Assembly (NCBI GenBank): GCA_035507035.1
Contig: DATJOJ010000035.1
Location: forward strand, 1 to 64,000
DNA length: 64,000 nucleotides
Direction of reading: 5' to 3'
DNA from: DATJOJ01 sp035507035
GTDB taxonomy: Bacteria; Acidobacteriota; Terriglobia; Terriglobales; Acidobacteriaceae
Positions 24,275-32,441 of the stretch are shown in pieces (within the stretch, counting starts at the first letter, position 1; the number at the start of each line of letters is the position of its first letter). The position numbers and the translations under genes are program-made. The notes below the pieces were generated by a model. It was given only the letters and a program-made list of their open reading frames with translations, had not been told where the DNA came from and ran no database searches.

Positions 24275-26395
24275 ATGGCGACGCGAGCAATTGAATTCAG
24301 CCCGCCGCCTGCCCGCCGAGGTGCTTCTTGGCCCTGGTTTCGGGAATTTCTCCGGTGGGAACTTGCTCCGTATCCAGGGCGCCTGAACACCGTCATCCGC
24401 ATGACGGTCACCGCGACGCTGGTCATGATTATTGTCGTGACTTTCCGCATTCCTTACGGATTCTTGGGCGGTTTATTTTCGATCATCCTTGCGCGCGAAA
24501 ATCTCGCCGCTACGTGGCGCGGGGGGCGAATGATTGTCCTGGGATTCATCGGCGCGACCATCTACACCCTGCTTGGGATCATGCTGTTTCGCGGCTACCC
24601 TATTACTCATTTCTTCTGGGTGATCGGAAGCTTGTACCTGGTCTTTTTCGTCATGAGGACGGCAACCAACTACGCAGCTGCGGTAGCATTCGCCGTTCCG
24701 ATTGGCATTGCCGTGCCTGTATGGGACCGTTCTTTGCCGAGCCAAGCCGACGTGGAGGGTACTCTCTGGCCGATCCTGATTATCGCGGTGGCTGCCGGCG
24801 CCACTGTGGTCACCGAAGCGATATACCGCATCTTCGATCGCTCCGATCCGCTCATCGCATCGGTCGACGACAAGTTGCTCGCAGTACAGCAGGTAATAGA
24901 AAGCATTGCGATTCGACATAGGCCACCGAAGTCGGCCCTCGACAAAGTTATTCAATACCAAATGACGGGCACTGGCCGACTCAGAACCATGTTGCAGCGT
25001 CAAGGCCTGGACCCAGCCCGACGAGCACAACGCACCGCCCTGATTGCGCTGGCTGGCCGGCTCATTGGTTATGCAGCGAGTCTCGAGCGCACTTCCGCGC
25101 TACCGGTCAACGGCGATGTGATCCGCCTACGCGCACTTGCTGAGAGGGTCGGAGCGATCCGAACGGATCTGCGCAAGTCAGGAGTTGTTTCTGCATCTCC
25201 CACTACGTTCGAGGGGCCGCCGTCTTCTAACTTCCCCATGCTCCAAGAGATGGAACAAACTGTCGCACTCATTGCCGAAATCTTTCAACCCGATTTCGTC
25301 GATGCGTCGCAGAACCCACCAGGACGTAACTGGTGGCACGCCGTGTTCTTGCCGGATGCGTTCCAGAACCCGGAGTATCAACGCTTCGCTTTGGCGGGAT
25401 GCCTGGCTGCCACGATTTGTTACGTCCTCTACAATGCCCTCGACTGGCCCGGCATCGGCACGACCGCCATCCTTACCTGCATCGTTACGGGGTTGAGCAC
25501 CATTGGCGCTTCGCTGCAGGCACAGTTGCTCCGCCTTGGCGGATTTATTGTCGGTGGGCTGGTGCTGGGGATTTCGGCGCAGATTCTGATCCTACCCGGT
25601 ATCGATAGCGTCTTTGGGTTTGCGCTCTTCTTTGCGGCGGCGACCGCGCTCGCCGCCTGGTTCGCCACGTCCAGTCCGCGGCTTTCGTATTTTGGCGTGC
25701 AGATCGCGCTCGCCTTTTACTTCGTCAACCTGCAGGATTTCCAGATCCAGACCGATCTCACAATCGCGCGCGATAAGGTGATAGGCGTGCTATTAGGTAT
25801 TCTCGCCATGGGCTTCTTGTTCGAGCGCTTCGGAGCGAAGAGCGATCAAGACCAATTACAAAAACTCCTGGTGCGGAACATACGAATGCTGGCGGAACTC
25901 GGAGTTTGCCCTGTGATACGCGACAAAACACTGGCCATTTCACAGGTCGGCCGTCTGCGAGGTCAGATCAACGACAACTTCGCGAGTCTGGAATCGCAGG
26001 CGGATCCCGTGCATTTTGAGTTTGAGTTTCGCCGACAGCTCCAGGAAGATGTTGCCGAGCGTGATCGGATTCAGAGGGCTCGGCCGGCGTTGCGCTCGAT
26101 CTACCTGCTGGAGCTTAGTCTGCTCTCGCATCGTGGGCGACGGGAGATCGGCTCCGAATTGACCGAGCCCCAAAATCGGGCGCTGGACCAATTTCTAAAC
26201 GAATATGGCGCCCGACTGATGCACATTGCCGCATGGATCGCACGCGAGGAGGACGCACCTCCGCCGATCTCCGATGAGTCCTTGCGGCTGTTACAGCCAA
26301 GCTTCGAGGATTACCGTTCCTCGAACTCGCAGGCAATTATTGATATTTGTCAGAAGATGATCTCGTCTCTCGTCGTACTGCGGAACGAGTGCTAA
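24275..26395 (+). CDS. FUSC-family inner membrane exporter (MdtO/AaeB-like)
   Basis: 706-residue protein with two sets of about five to six membrane segments (about 45-185 and 370-510), each followed by a cytoplasmic helical domain. This is the duplicated FUSC layout of MdtO and of the AaeB aromatic-acid exporters. Recognisable parts are RIPYGFLGGLFSIILARENLAATWRGG and GIGTTAILTCIVTGLSTIGASLQAQLLRLGG. Likely substrates are aromatic acids, dyes or other toxic organics, inferred from the family only. It is the last gene of the operon and ends 29 bases from the convergent sigma factor. Confidence 0.9.
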   Translation: MATRAIEFSPPPARRGASWPWFREFLRWELAPYPGRLNTVIRMTVTATLVMIIVVTFRIPYGFLGGLFSIILARENLAATWRGGRMIVLGFIGATIYTLLGIMLFRGYPITHFFWVIGSLYLVFFVMRTATNYAAAVAFAVPIGIAVPVWDRSLPSQADVEGTLWPILIIAVAAGATVVTEAIYRIFDRSDPLIASVDDKLLAVQQVIESIAIRHRPPKSALDKVIQYQMTGTGRLRTMLQRQGLDPARRAQRTALIALAGRLIGYAASLERTSALPVNGDVIRLRALAERVGAIRTDLRKSGVVSASPTTFEGPPSSNFPMLQEMEQTVALIAEIFQPDFVDASQNPPGRNWWHAVFLPDAFQNPEYQRFALAGCLAATICYVLYNALDWPGIGTTAILTCIVTGLSTIGASLQAQLLRLGGFIVGGLVLGISAQILILPGIDSVFGFALFFAAATALAAWFATSSPRLSYFGVQIALAFYFVNLQDFQIQTDLTIARDKVIGVLLGILAMGFLFERFGAKSDQDQLQKLLVRNIRMLAELGVCPVIRDKTLAISQVGRLRGQINDNFASLESQADPVHFEFEFRRQLQEDVAERDRIQRARPALRSIYLLELSLLSHRGRREIGSELTEPQNRALDQFLNEYGARLMHIAAWIAREEDAPPPISDESLRLLQPSFEDYRSSNSQAIIDICQKMISSLVVLRNEC

Positions 26396-26423
26396 TCAAC
26401 GACGCTGGCTTTCGTCATTTTCT

Positions 26424-27134
26424 TCAATCGCTTGCCGTCGCTGAATAATTGGAGGCATTTCGACCCAGGTGGCTCGGTGTTCGACAGCCAGCTGTCTGCC
26501 GACGGAGAAGCGTCGACTGTGCTCGCCGGATTATTTTCGTGCGCGCCCGGTGTAATCTCGCCTTCACGGTTCCGACCGGGACACCCAGGATCTGTGCCGT
26601 TTCTTTGGCTGACAACTCCTGCACATCGCGCATACGGAAGACATCTACATGAATCGGCCCCAAGCGCCGAAGTGCTTTATCAAGAAGGCTGCGAGCTTCC
26701 TTGGTCGACAATTCCTGCTCCGGGTTGGGCCGAGATTCCATGAGCTGCAACCTAGGGGCCCCGTCGCTGTAATCAACTAGCTGATCCAGCGAAACCACGT
26801 TGCGTCGCCTGACACGTAAGCGCATGAATGCCGCATTCACGGCAATGGTCTTCAGCCAGGATGCAAATCGTGAACGGCCTTGAAACGCATCCAGGTGGCG
26901 CAATGCATCGAGAAAGGCGATCTGCACTACGTCTTCGGCGTCTTCGCGATTGCGAAGAATGCGTTGAGCAATACGAAATATCGTTTCTTTGTGCGGCATA
27001 ACAAGACTCTCGAATGCCGTTGCATCCCCGGCTCGAGCGCGCGAAAGCAGTTCGTCTTCTTCGATAACAGCAACAGATAATTGCTCGGTTGCCGCGGTCT
27101 GTACGGGTTCATCGAGTTCGTTGATGTTATACAT
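26424..27134 (-). CDS. ECF-type RNA polymerase sigma factor
   Basis: 236-residue sigma-70 family factor with regions 2 and 4 only. Region 2 spans about 45-110 (FESLVMPHKETIFRIAQRILRNREDAEDVVQIAFLDALRHLDAFQGRSRFASWLKTIAVN). Region 4 spans about 155-205 (LRRLGPIHVDVFRMRDVQELSAKETAQILGVPVGTVKARLHRARTKI). A tail of 30 residues follows. There is no anti-sigma gene next to it. Its promoter carries site C of the shared dyad, so the sigma factor is itself a member of that regulon and may extend the response to further genes. It converges on the FUSC gene. Confidence 0.9.
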   Translation of the reverse strand: MYNINELDEPVQTAATEQLSVAVIEEDELLSRARAGDATAFESLVMPHKETIFRIAQRILRNREDAEDVVQIAFLDALRHLDAFQGRSRFASWLKTIAVNAAFMRLRVRRRNVVSLDQLVDYSDGAPRLQLMESRPNPEQELSTKEARSLLDKALRRLGPIHVDVFRMRDVQELSAKETAQILGVPVGTVKARLHRARTKIIRRAQSTLLRRQTAGCRTPSHLGRNASNYSATASD

Positions 27135-27231
27135 TTCCCATTCTCCCTATGCGTCGGCATCAGGGAACCCCACGATGCCAGGTACTACGGCTCCCCATGC
27201 TTCGTCCGCTGAAGCTGCATTCAACGAACGC

Positions 27232-27293
27232 ATCACAACACGGGAGTGGAAGCAGAACAATCAGACGATGGTGTCGACAACACCTTTGTGTCA
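27232..27293 (-). promoter_or_regulatory. Promoter and operator dyad of the ECF sigma gene (site C)
   Basis: Minus-strand -35 TTGTTC (27260-27255), 17-base spacer, -10 TGTGAT (27237-27232). The dyad CAGACGATGGTGTCG / CAACACCTTTGTGTC is centred at 27277, 17 bases from the -35. Ten of 15 arm positions are symmetric, and the inner bases fit the site B consensus. Confidence 0.66.
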
Positions 27294-27330
27294 TCGCGAG
27301 TGACATGTCGCGATGACGGAATTTGCCCGA

Positions 27331-27376
27331 CCGATACCATCGTCCAATTGTGTCGCCGTCAGCCTTCTGTTGTGAT
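27331..27376 (+). promoter_or_regulatory. Promoter and half-operator of the DJ-1/PfpI gene (site D)
   Basis: Half-site CCGATACCATCGTCCAATTG at 27331-27350 is identical over 20 bases to the one before carbonic anhydrase. It overlaps -35 TTGTGT (27348-27353), followed by a 17-base spacer and -10 TGTGAT (27371-27376). The left arm of the dyad is weak here. Confidence 0.66.
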
Positions 27377-27434
27377 GCCTCTATCCCGATTCACTCGGGC
27401 TTAACACCGTGAAAAACAGCCATAGGAGATGCAG

Positions 27435-28124
27435 ATGAAAATCTTGATGGTACTTACGTCACACGATCAACTTGGCAATACTGGTCGCAAGACGGGTTTC
27501 TGGCTGGAAGAATTTGCAGCGCCATACTTCGTTTTCAGAGATGCCGGCATCGATCTGACCCTGGCTTCTCCAAAAGGTGGGCAACCTCCCATCGACCCCA
27601 AGAGCGATTTGCCGGAGAATCAGACGCCCGCTATGGCGCGCTTCAAGAAGGATTCGACTGCGCAAAAGGCTCTTGCTAACACAGTGAAGCTCGCGGACGT
27701 AAGGGCGGAGGATTATGACACGGTCTTTTATCCGGGAGGGCACGGTCCGATGTGGGATCTGGCAGAAAGTCCCGTGTCTATTGCCTTGCTCGAGTCGTTC
27801 TACAACTCCGGCAAACCGGTCGCCTTGGTGTGTCATTCCCCTGGGGTGCTTCGCCATGTGCAGTACCAAGGCGCACCCCTGGTCAAGGGAAAGCGCGTAA
27901 CCGGCTTTACCAATGGTGAAGAAGAAGAGGTGAAGCTCACCCAGGTTGTGCCGTTCCTTGTTGAGGACGAACTCTTGCGGCTTGGGGCCATATTCGAGAA
28001 GCTGGCGAACTGGCAGCCTTTTTCCATCACGGATGGGCGCCTCATCACCGGACAGAATCCCGCATCGTCGACGTCTACGGCACAGGCGCTGCTGAAAGTA
28101 ATGGGCGCAGCGGTCGCCGCATAG
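27435..28124 (+). CDS. DJ-1/PfpI superfamily protein (type 1 glutamine amidotransferase-like)
   Basis: 229-residue single-domain protein of the Hsp31/YhbO/glyoxalase III type. Visible marks are the N-terminal KILMVLTSHDQLGNTGRKTGFWLEEFAAPYFVF, the DYDTVFYPGGHGPMWDL loop and the nucleophile elbow VCHSPGVLR with the presumed catalytic Cys. Here Ser replaces the Gly more common after CysHis. Members act as methylglyoxal-detoxifying, deglycase or chaperone enzymes. Which applies is not certain. The second ATG (27435) is taken because AGGAG at 27424-27428 is six bases from it but only touches the first (27429). It is under the shared operator, fitting a reactive electrophile or carbonyl stress response. 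Confidence 0.88.
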   Translation: MKILMVLTSHDQLGNTGRKTGFWLEEFAAPYFVFRDAGIDLTLASPKGGQPPIDPKSDLPENQTPAMARFKKDSTAQKALANTVKLADVRAEDYDTVFYPGGHGPMWDLAESPVSIALLESFYNSGKPVALVCHSPGVLRHVQYQGAPLVKGKRVTGFTNGEEEEVKLTQVVPFLVEDELLRLGAIFEKLANWQPFSITDGRLITGQNPASSTSTAQALLKVMGAAVAA

Positions 28125-28249
28125 TTTTTGCAGTCTGGTTCTCGGGCACACCGGCACGCTTGCGGCACTGGCCGGGATGACTTTTATGTCTTGGCCCCTT
28201 GTTTTCAAAGGAACGTAAACCTCTTGCCCAGGGACAACGTGGAGAGTCT

Positions 28250-28525
28250 GTGCTTTCCAAATGCGCGAATCCGGAGTGCCCGACTACGTTCCGTTACCTG
28301 CATGATGGAAAGCTCTATTTCATCGACAACCAGTCGAAGGGGGCTGATCGGAAGCTATCAGGATACGCCGGCAGATTGAAAGCGTTTGAATGCGCGTGGT
28401 TGTGTCCGTCGTGCTGTCGCGTCATGACAATTCGAGTTGATGAAGGGCTGGGGCTATTGGTGATTCGGAAGAGCGAAGTAACAAAGCGCCGCGATCGGGA
28501 TGGGGTATCCGATATTGACGGATGA
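28250..28525 (+). CDS. Small zinc-ribbon protein
   Basis: 91-residue hypothetical protein with two cysteine pairs, CANPEC near the N-terminus and CPSC about 45 residues later, forming a probable zinc ribbon around FRYLHDGKLYFID. The GTG at 28250 is taken because GGAGAG precedes it and the protein then begins with LSKCANPEC. A longer ATG form from 28199 lacks conserved sequence. Function is unknown. Similar short proteins are frequent in acidobacterial genomes. It follows the DJ-1/PfpI gene by 125 bases and could be co-transcribed. Confidence 0.6.
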   Translation: MLSKCANPECPTTFRYLHDGKLYFIDNQSKGADRKLSGYAGRLKAFECAWLCPSCCRVMTIRVDEGLGLLVIRKSEVTKRRDRDGVSDIDG

Positions 28526-28612
28526 CCCGATGCCAGAGTCTTGAATTCGTACTCCAAGCCTAAATCGCGAATCTTTACATTCCAAGGGATCGCGTCCATC
28601 TCTGAATCACAG

Positions 28613-29296
28613 TCAGGCTGCAGCCTGCAGCAGACAGGGTTCGAGGTGGAGCCGTGAGGCCATTTTGACCAGGTCCGCCAGTGAATTGGCATTCATCTTT
28701 TGCATTACCCGCCCTCGGTGTGCTTTCACAGTGATCTCGCTGATTCCAAGTTCTGCACCAACCTGTTTATTCAACAAACCAGTAACGACGAGTGACATGA
28801 CCTGCCGCTCACGACAGGTGAGCGATACGTAGCGATTCCGAAGTGCGCGCATCTTCGTTTCGCGATCAAGCAACACCCGGCTGCGTTCGAGGCCTTCGCG
28901 AACTGCGTTAAGCAAGACATCGCCGTTGAATGGTTTGGTCAGAAACTCAAGGGCTCCCGCCTTCATGGCCAGAACGGTCGTCGGGATGTCTGCGTAGCCG
29001 GTCACGAAAACAATCGGCAACTCGGGACGTTCGGCGGCGAGTCTTTTTTGTAGTGCAAGACCATCCAGTTCTGGCAGAGCGAAGTCAAGGATTAAGCAGC
29101 TAGGAACATCGGCCCGGGAACAGCTAAGAAATTCCCTAGCGGAGCCAAACGTCTCTGGTCGCCAGCCTTCACAGCGAATGAGCCTGGCGAGTGATTCCCG
29201 GACGTAGATATCGTCGTCGACAACAAACACGATCGGAGTGTCTTGTGGAACTTCAGGTGCCACCAATTCCGCGTGAAAGACATGTGCCAGACCCAT
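28613..29296 (-). CDS. FixJ-type response regulator
   Basis: 227 residues: a receiver domain (about 20-135) with the acidic pair in VVDDD, phospho-acceptor Asp in LILDFALPELDG, Thr in FVTGYADIP and Lys in FLTKPF. A LuxR-type helix-turn-helix follows (about 160-215, LTCRERQVMSLVVTGLLNKQVGAELGISEITVKAHRGRVMQKM). The ATG at 29296 with AAGGAG six bases upstream is chosen over a TTG seven codons earlier that lies under that ribosome binding site. It is divergent from the MEDS-kinase operon and could take phosphate from it. Target promoters are unknown. Confidence 0.92.
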   Translation of the reverse strand: MGLAHVFHAELVAPEVPQDTPIVFVVDDDIYVRESLARLIRCEGWRPETFGSAREFLSCSRADVPSCLILDFALPELDGLALQKRLAAERPELPIVFVTGYADIPTTVLAMKAGALEFLTKPFNGDVLLNAVREGLERSRVLLDRETKMRALRNRYVSLTCRERQVMSLVVTGLLNKQVGAELGISEITVKAHRGRVMQKMNANSLADLVKMASRLHLEPCLLQAAA

Positions 29297-29746
29297 AAAT
29301 TCTCCTTCTCCTGACAATCCGGTTCTCTCGACTTCCCCAACGCTCTTTCTTAGTGCACGTGAAACTCCACCGCTGCCGTATTAGCCGTCGGCAGGGAGAC
29401 AGGGGAGATCGCGAGCGAAAGTGCGTATTTGCCTGCGGTTTCACGGCAAATCCAGCACGAGAGCTTGATTATGGAGGGTCGTGGGCCCTTATGACAGTGT
29501 CGTACTTTTGACAGCGGCGCTAATTTGACGGCGGTTGACAAGTACTTCCAGCGGCGGGGGATGAGTGCCGGACGTATGTAAACGAACTTGACAGGCTTCC
29601 GGCCAGCGTCTAGACTCCCCTCCACGGCCGTCGCGAGGGGGAAGTGTCGACACCCCTTTCACTTAAATCCCTGTCGTGATCTGTTGTGGTGCGGTTCGTC
29701 GAAAGTAGAGAATGGATATCATTCGAGATCCATTCGGGGACATGCC
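29297..29746 (+). promoter_or_regulatory. Divergent intergenic region with promoter of the MEDS-kinase operon
   Basis: 450 bases without a gene. A strong sigma-70 promoter is visible: TTGACA at 29588-29593, a 17-base spacer and TAGACT at 29611-29616, about 130 bases before the MEDS gene. Two further TTGAC sequences lie at about 29526 and 29536. No sigma-54 type GG-N10-GC element was found despite the sigma-54 activators nearby. Confidence 0.55.
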
Positions 29747-30400
29747 ATGAAGAAAGTCACTGCTCCTATCCCATTTGCCAACTCCCAGCTGGCTGAAACT
29801 CGCCATGTTTGCGCTTTCTTTAACAATGCCGAGGAAGAATATCGCGTTCTGCTCCCGTTCATAAAAGAAGGGCTGACGTGTGGCCACAAAGCGATTCACG
29901 TCGTCAATCCGGATCAACGTCAGGACCATCTGCAACGCTTGGCGGCCGCGGGAATCGATGCGGCAACGGCGCAGCAGCACGGGCAGTTAGAGCTGCGCGT
30001 CAATACTGAGGTTTACCTTCCGGACGGCCGTTTCGATCAGGAACGGATGTTAGCGGTATTTGAGCAACTGGCGAGCGGCAACGGCACTCGGGATTTTCCC
30101 TTGAGTCGCATTTGTTGCCGCATGGATTGGGCGAATCGTGACCAATCCTATGTCGATGATGTGATCGAGTTCGAGGCCCGGGTGAACGATGTTTGGCATC
30201 GCCACGAAGATGCCGTTATCTGCACCTACCATCTCGGACAATTTAGCGGTGAAGCGGTGGTTGACATCATGCGAACCCACCCTATGGTGATCATCGGCGG
30301 TATCCTGCAGCAAAATCCTTTCTTTATACCGCCGGACGAATTTTTGCGTGAATTCCACCAACGGCGCGCTAATCGTAGCAGTTCACCAGCAGCGGCCTAG
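29747..30400 (+). CDS. MEDS-domain sensor protein
   Basis: 217-residue protein consisting of a MEDS domain (methanogen/methylotroph DcmR sensory, PF14417): RHVCAFFNNAEEEYRVLLPFIKEGLTCGHKAIHVVNPDQR, then ICCRMDWANRD and a C-terminal VICTYHLGQFSGEAVVDIMRTHPMVIIGG. The domain has a RecA-like core thought to sense small molecules. There is no output domain here. It ends one base before the histidine kinase start, so it probably feeds that kinase directly. The ATG at 29747 is used because the upstream frame crosses the promoter. Confidence 0.85.
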   Translation: MKKVTAPIPFANSQLAETRHVCAFFNNAEEEYRVLLPFIKEGLTCGHKAIHVVNPDQRQDHLQRLAAAGIDAATAQQHGQLELRVNTEVYLPDGRFDQERMLAVFEQLASGNGTRDFPLSRICCRMDWANRDQSYVDDVIEFEARVNDVWHRHEDAVICTYHLGQFSGEAVVDIMRTHPMVIIGGILQQNPFFIPPDEFLREFHQRRANRSSSPAAA

Positions 30401-30401
30401 C

Positions 30402-32426
30402 ATGGACGAGCAAGTCAAAGACCCAGAGCAGGAAATCCAGCGCCTTCAGCGCTGCATCAACGATTTGGTCAGCGTGCTTGGTCTTTCCGCCGCCTGGAGC
30501 GGTTGCGAGCCGTCAGAAATTGTCGCGAGCTTGGTCGACGCGCTCCTACGCTTGCTCAGGCTAGACATTGCGTACGGACGGTCGAAAGACCCAGACGGGC
30601 CCATCGAACTGGCCCGAACCGATCAATCGCAGAAGTCTCTGCCCCACGCCAAAGACGTTCAGGCCACGCTTAGCCACTGGTTTGGAGACGATCCCCAGAC
30701 CTGGCCAGCGCGTTTGACGCAGCCGATTGGACCTCAGCAAATTTCACTCTATCCTTTGCGATTGGGTCTGCACGCTGAAATCGGCGTGATCGTGGCGGGG
30801 TCGCAACGAGCGGATTTCCCGAACGAGACCGAGAAACTTATCTTAACTATAGCGGCGAATCAAGCGGCCATCGGTCTGCGCGAGGCCCAGCTCTTGAGTC
30901 AACAGAAGCGGCTCGCCAGCGAACTTGATGACGGACGCCGCTACACCGAGGAGAGCTATCGGGTGGTGGTCGAGACGGCTAGCGATGCCATCATAAGCAT
31001 CGATGATCGAGGCTTAATAGTGTTCGCCAACCCTGCCACGGCGAAAATTTTTGGCTATACCACGGCAGAACTCGCCGGAAAGCCCCTGACCATCCTCATG
31101 CCCGAATACATGCGAGAGCTGCACCAGAGCGGTTTCAAAAAATATCTGGCGACCGGTCAGCGGCATATCAATTGGCAAGGCACCGAACTCACCGCACTTC
31201 GCAGAAATGGAGAGGAGTTTGCCGTCGAAGTCTCATTCGGCGAGCTGAACCGAGACGGCCATAAGACGTTTACCGGCATTCTCCGTGACATCAGTAAGCG
31301 AAAGCAGGCGGAGCAGGAAATGCGGCGTGGCGAGGCATTCCTGGCACAAGCCCAACATCTGAGTCGAATGGGCGGATACTCCTGGCGTGTTGCGACAAAC
31401 GAAATCACGGGGTCAGAGGAATTCTTCAATATTTATGAGATTGCCCCTCCTTTGACGCCTGCCCGACTCCGCGCTCGAGTCCATCCCGATGATCTCACCC
31501 TGTACGAGAAAATGGTCGAAGAAGCGGGGAACGGCGGAAATGACTTTGAATGGCAGTACCGCCTTTTGATGCCTGACCACTCGATCAAGTATCTGCATGC
31601 AGTGGCCCATGCGACCCGGGATGAGCATGGCCAACTGGAATACATCGCGGCGGTTCAGGATGTGACCGATCGCCATTTGTCGCAAGAAGCACTCAACAAA
31701 GCCCGCACGGAACTTGCGCACGTCTCCCGGGTCATGACCCTCGGAACCCTAACGGCATCCATTGCGCACGAAATCAGGCAGCCACTTGCCGCAGCCGTTA
31801 CTGACGCAAAAACCTGCTCGCGGTGGCTCGGGAGGGATCAGCCTGATGTGGCAGAAGCTCGCGAAGCAACCTCGCGTCTCGTCAAAGACCTTACCAGGGC
31901 GTCGGAGATCATCAGCCGAATCAGCTCCCTATTCAAAAAAGAGGCCCCCAAGCGCGAGTCGATCAATGTAAACGAAGCAGTGGAAGAGATGATCGTATTG
32001 CTGCGCGGTGAGGCGCGCGCCCATAAGATCTCGATCCAGGTCGATCTTGCGGACGATCTGCCTCGCGTGCTTGCGGACCCGGTACAGTTACAACAGGTCC
32101 TGATGAACCTGATCCTCAACGCCATCGATGCCATGAAGAGCTTGAGCAATCCGGCGGTGCTCACGATTACGTCACGGAGGGAGGACAGCGGTCAGATCTT
32201 GATCTCGGTTTCAGATACCGGGATTGGACTTGCGCCGGAACAGACAGAGCAGATATTCGCCGCTTTCTTTACATCCAAGGCTCAAGGGACAGGTATGGGA
32301 TTGACCATCAGCAGATCCATCATTGAGTCACATGGCGGGCGTCTGTGGGCAACATCACATGCAGGCGCGGGCGCAACATTTCAGTTCACCTTGCCCGTCG
32401 AAGATACGCGAGAGCAAGCCGCCTAG
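30402..32426 (+). CDS. PAS/GAF sensor histidine kinase
   Basis: 674-residue soluble kinase. An N-terminal helical region and GAF-like domain (about 20-185) are followed by PAS 1 (about 190-305: SYRVVVETASDAIISIDDRGLIVFANPATAKIFGYT) and PAS 2 of the PAS_3 type (about 310-430). A HisKA dimerisation domain has the H-box ASIAHEIRQPLAAAV. A HATPase_c domain ends the protein, with N-box NLILNAIDAM, SDTGIGLAPEQ and GTGMGLTISRSII. No membrane segment is present, so the signal is cytoplasmic. The DcmR-type partner upstream and FixJ-type regulators nearby suggest a FixLJ-like pathway. Its start lies one base after the MEDS stop codon. Confidence 0.93.
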   Translation: MDEQVKDPEQEIQRLQRCINDLVSVLGLSAAWSGCEPSEIVASLVDALLRLLRLDIAYGRSKDPDGPIELARTDQSQKSLPHAKDVQATLSHWFGDDPQTWPARLTQPIGPQQISLYPLRLGLHAEIGVIVAGSQRADFPNETEKLILTIAANQAAIGLREAQLLSQQKRLASELDDGRRYTEESYRVVVETASDAIISIDDRGLIVFANPATAKIFGYTTAELAGKPLTILMPEYMRELHQSGFKKYLATGQRHINWQGTELTALRRNGEEFAVEVSFGELNRDGHKTFTGILRDISKRKQAEQEMRRGEAFLAQAQHLSRMGGYSWRVATNEITGSEEFFNIYEIAPPLTPARLRARVHPDDLTLYEKMVEEAGNGGNDFEWQYRLLMPDHSIKYLHAVAHATRDEHGQLEYIAAVQDVTDRHLSQEALNKARTELAHVSRVMTLGTLTASIAHEIRQPLAAAVTDAKTCSRWLGRDQPDVAEAREATSRLVKDLTRASEIISRISSLFKKEAPKRESINVNEAVEEMIVLLRGEARAHKISIQVDLADDLPRVLADPVQLQQVLMNLILNAIDAMKSLSNPAVLTITSRREDSGQILISVSDTGIGLAPEQTEQIFAAFFTSKAQGTGMGLTISRSIIESHGGRLWATSHAGAGATFQFTLPVEDTREQAA

Positions 32427-32441
32427 TCTTGGTCCGATGGT

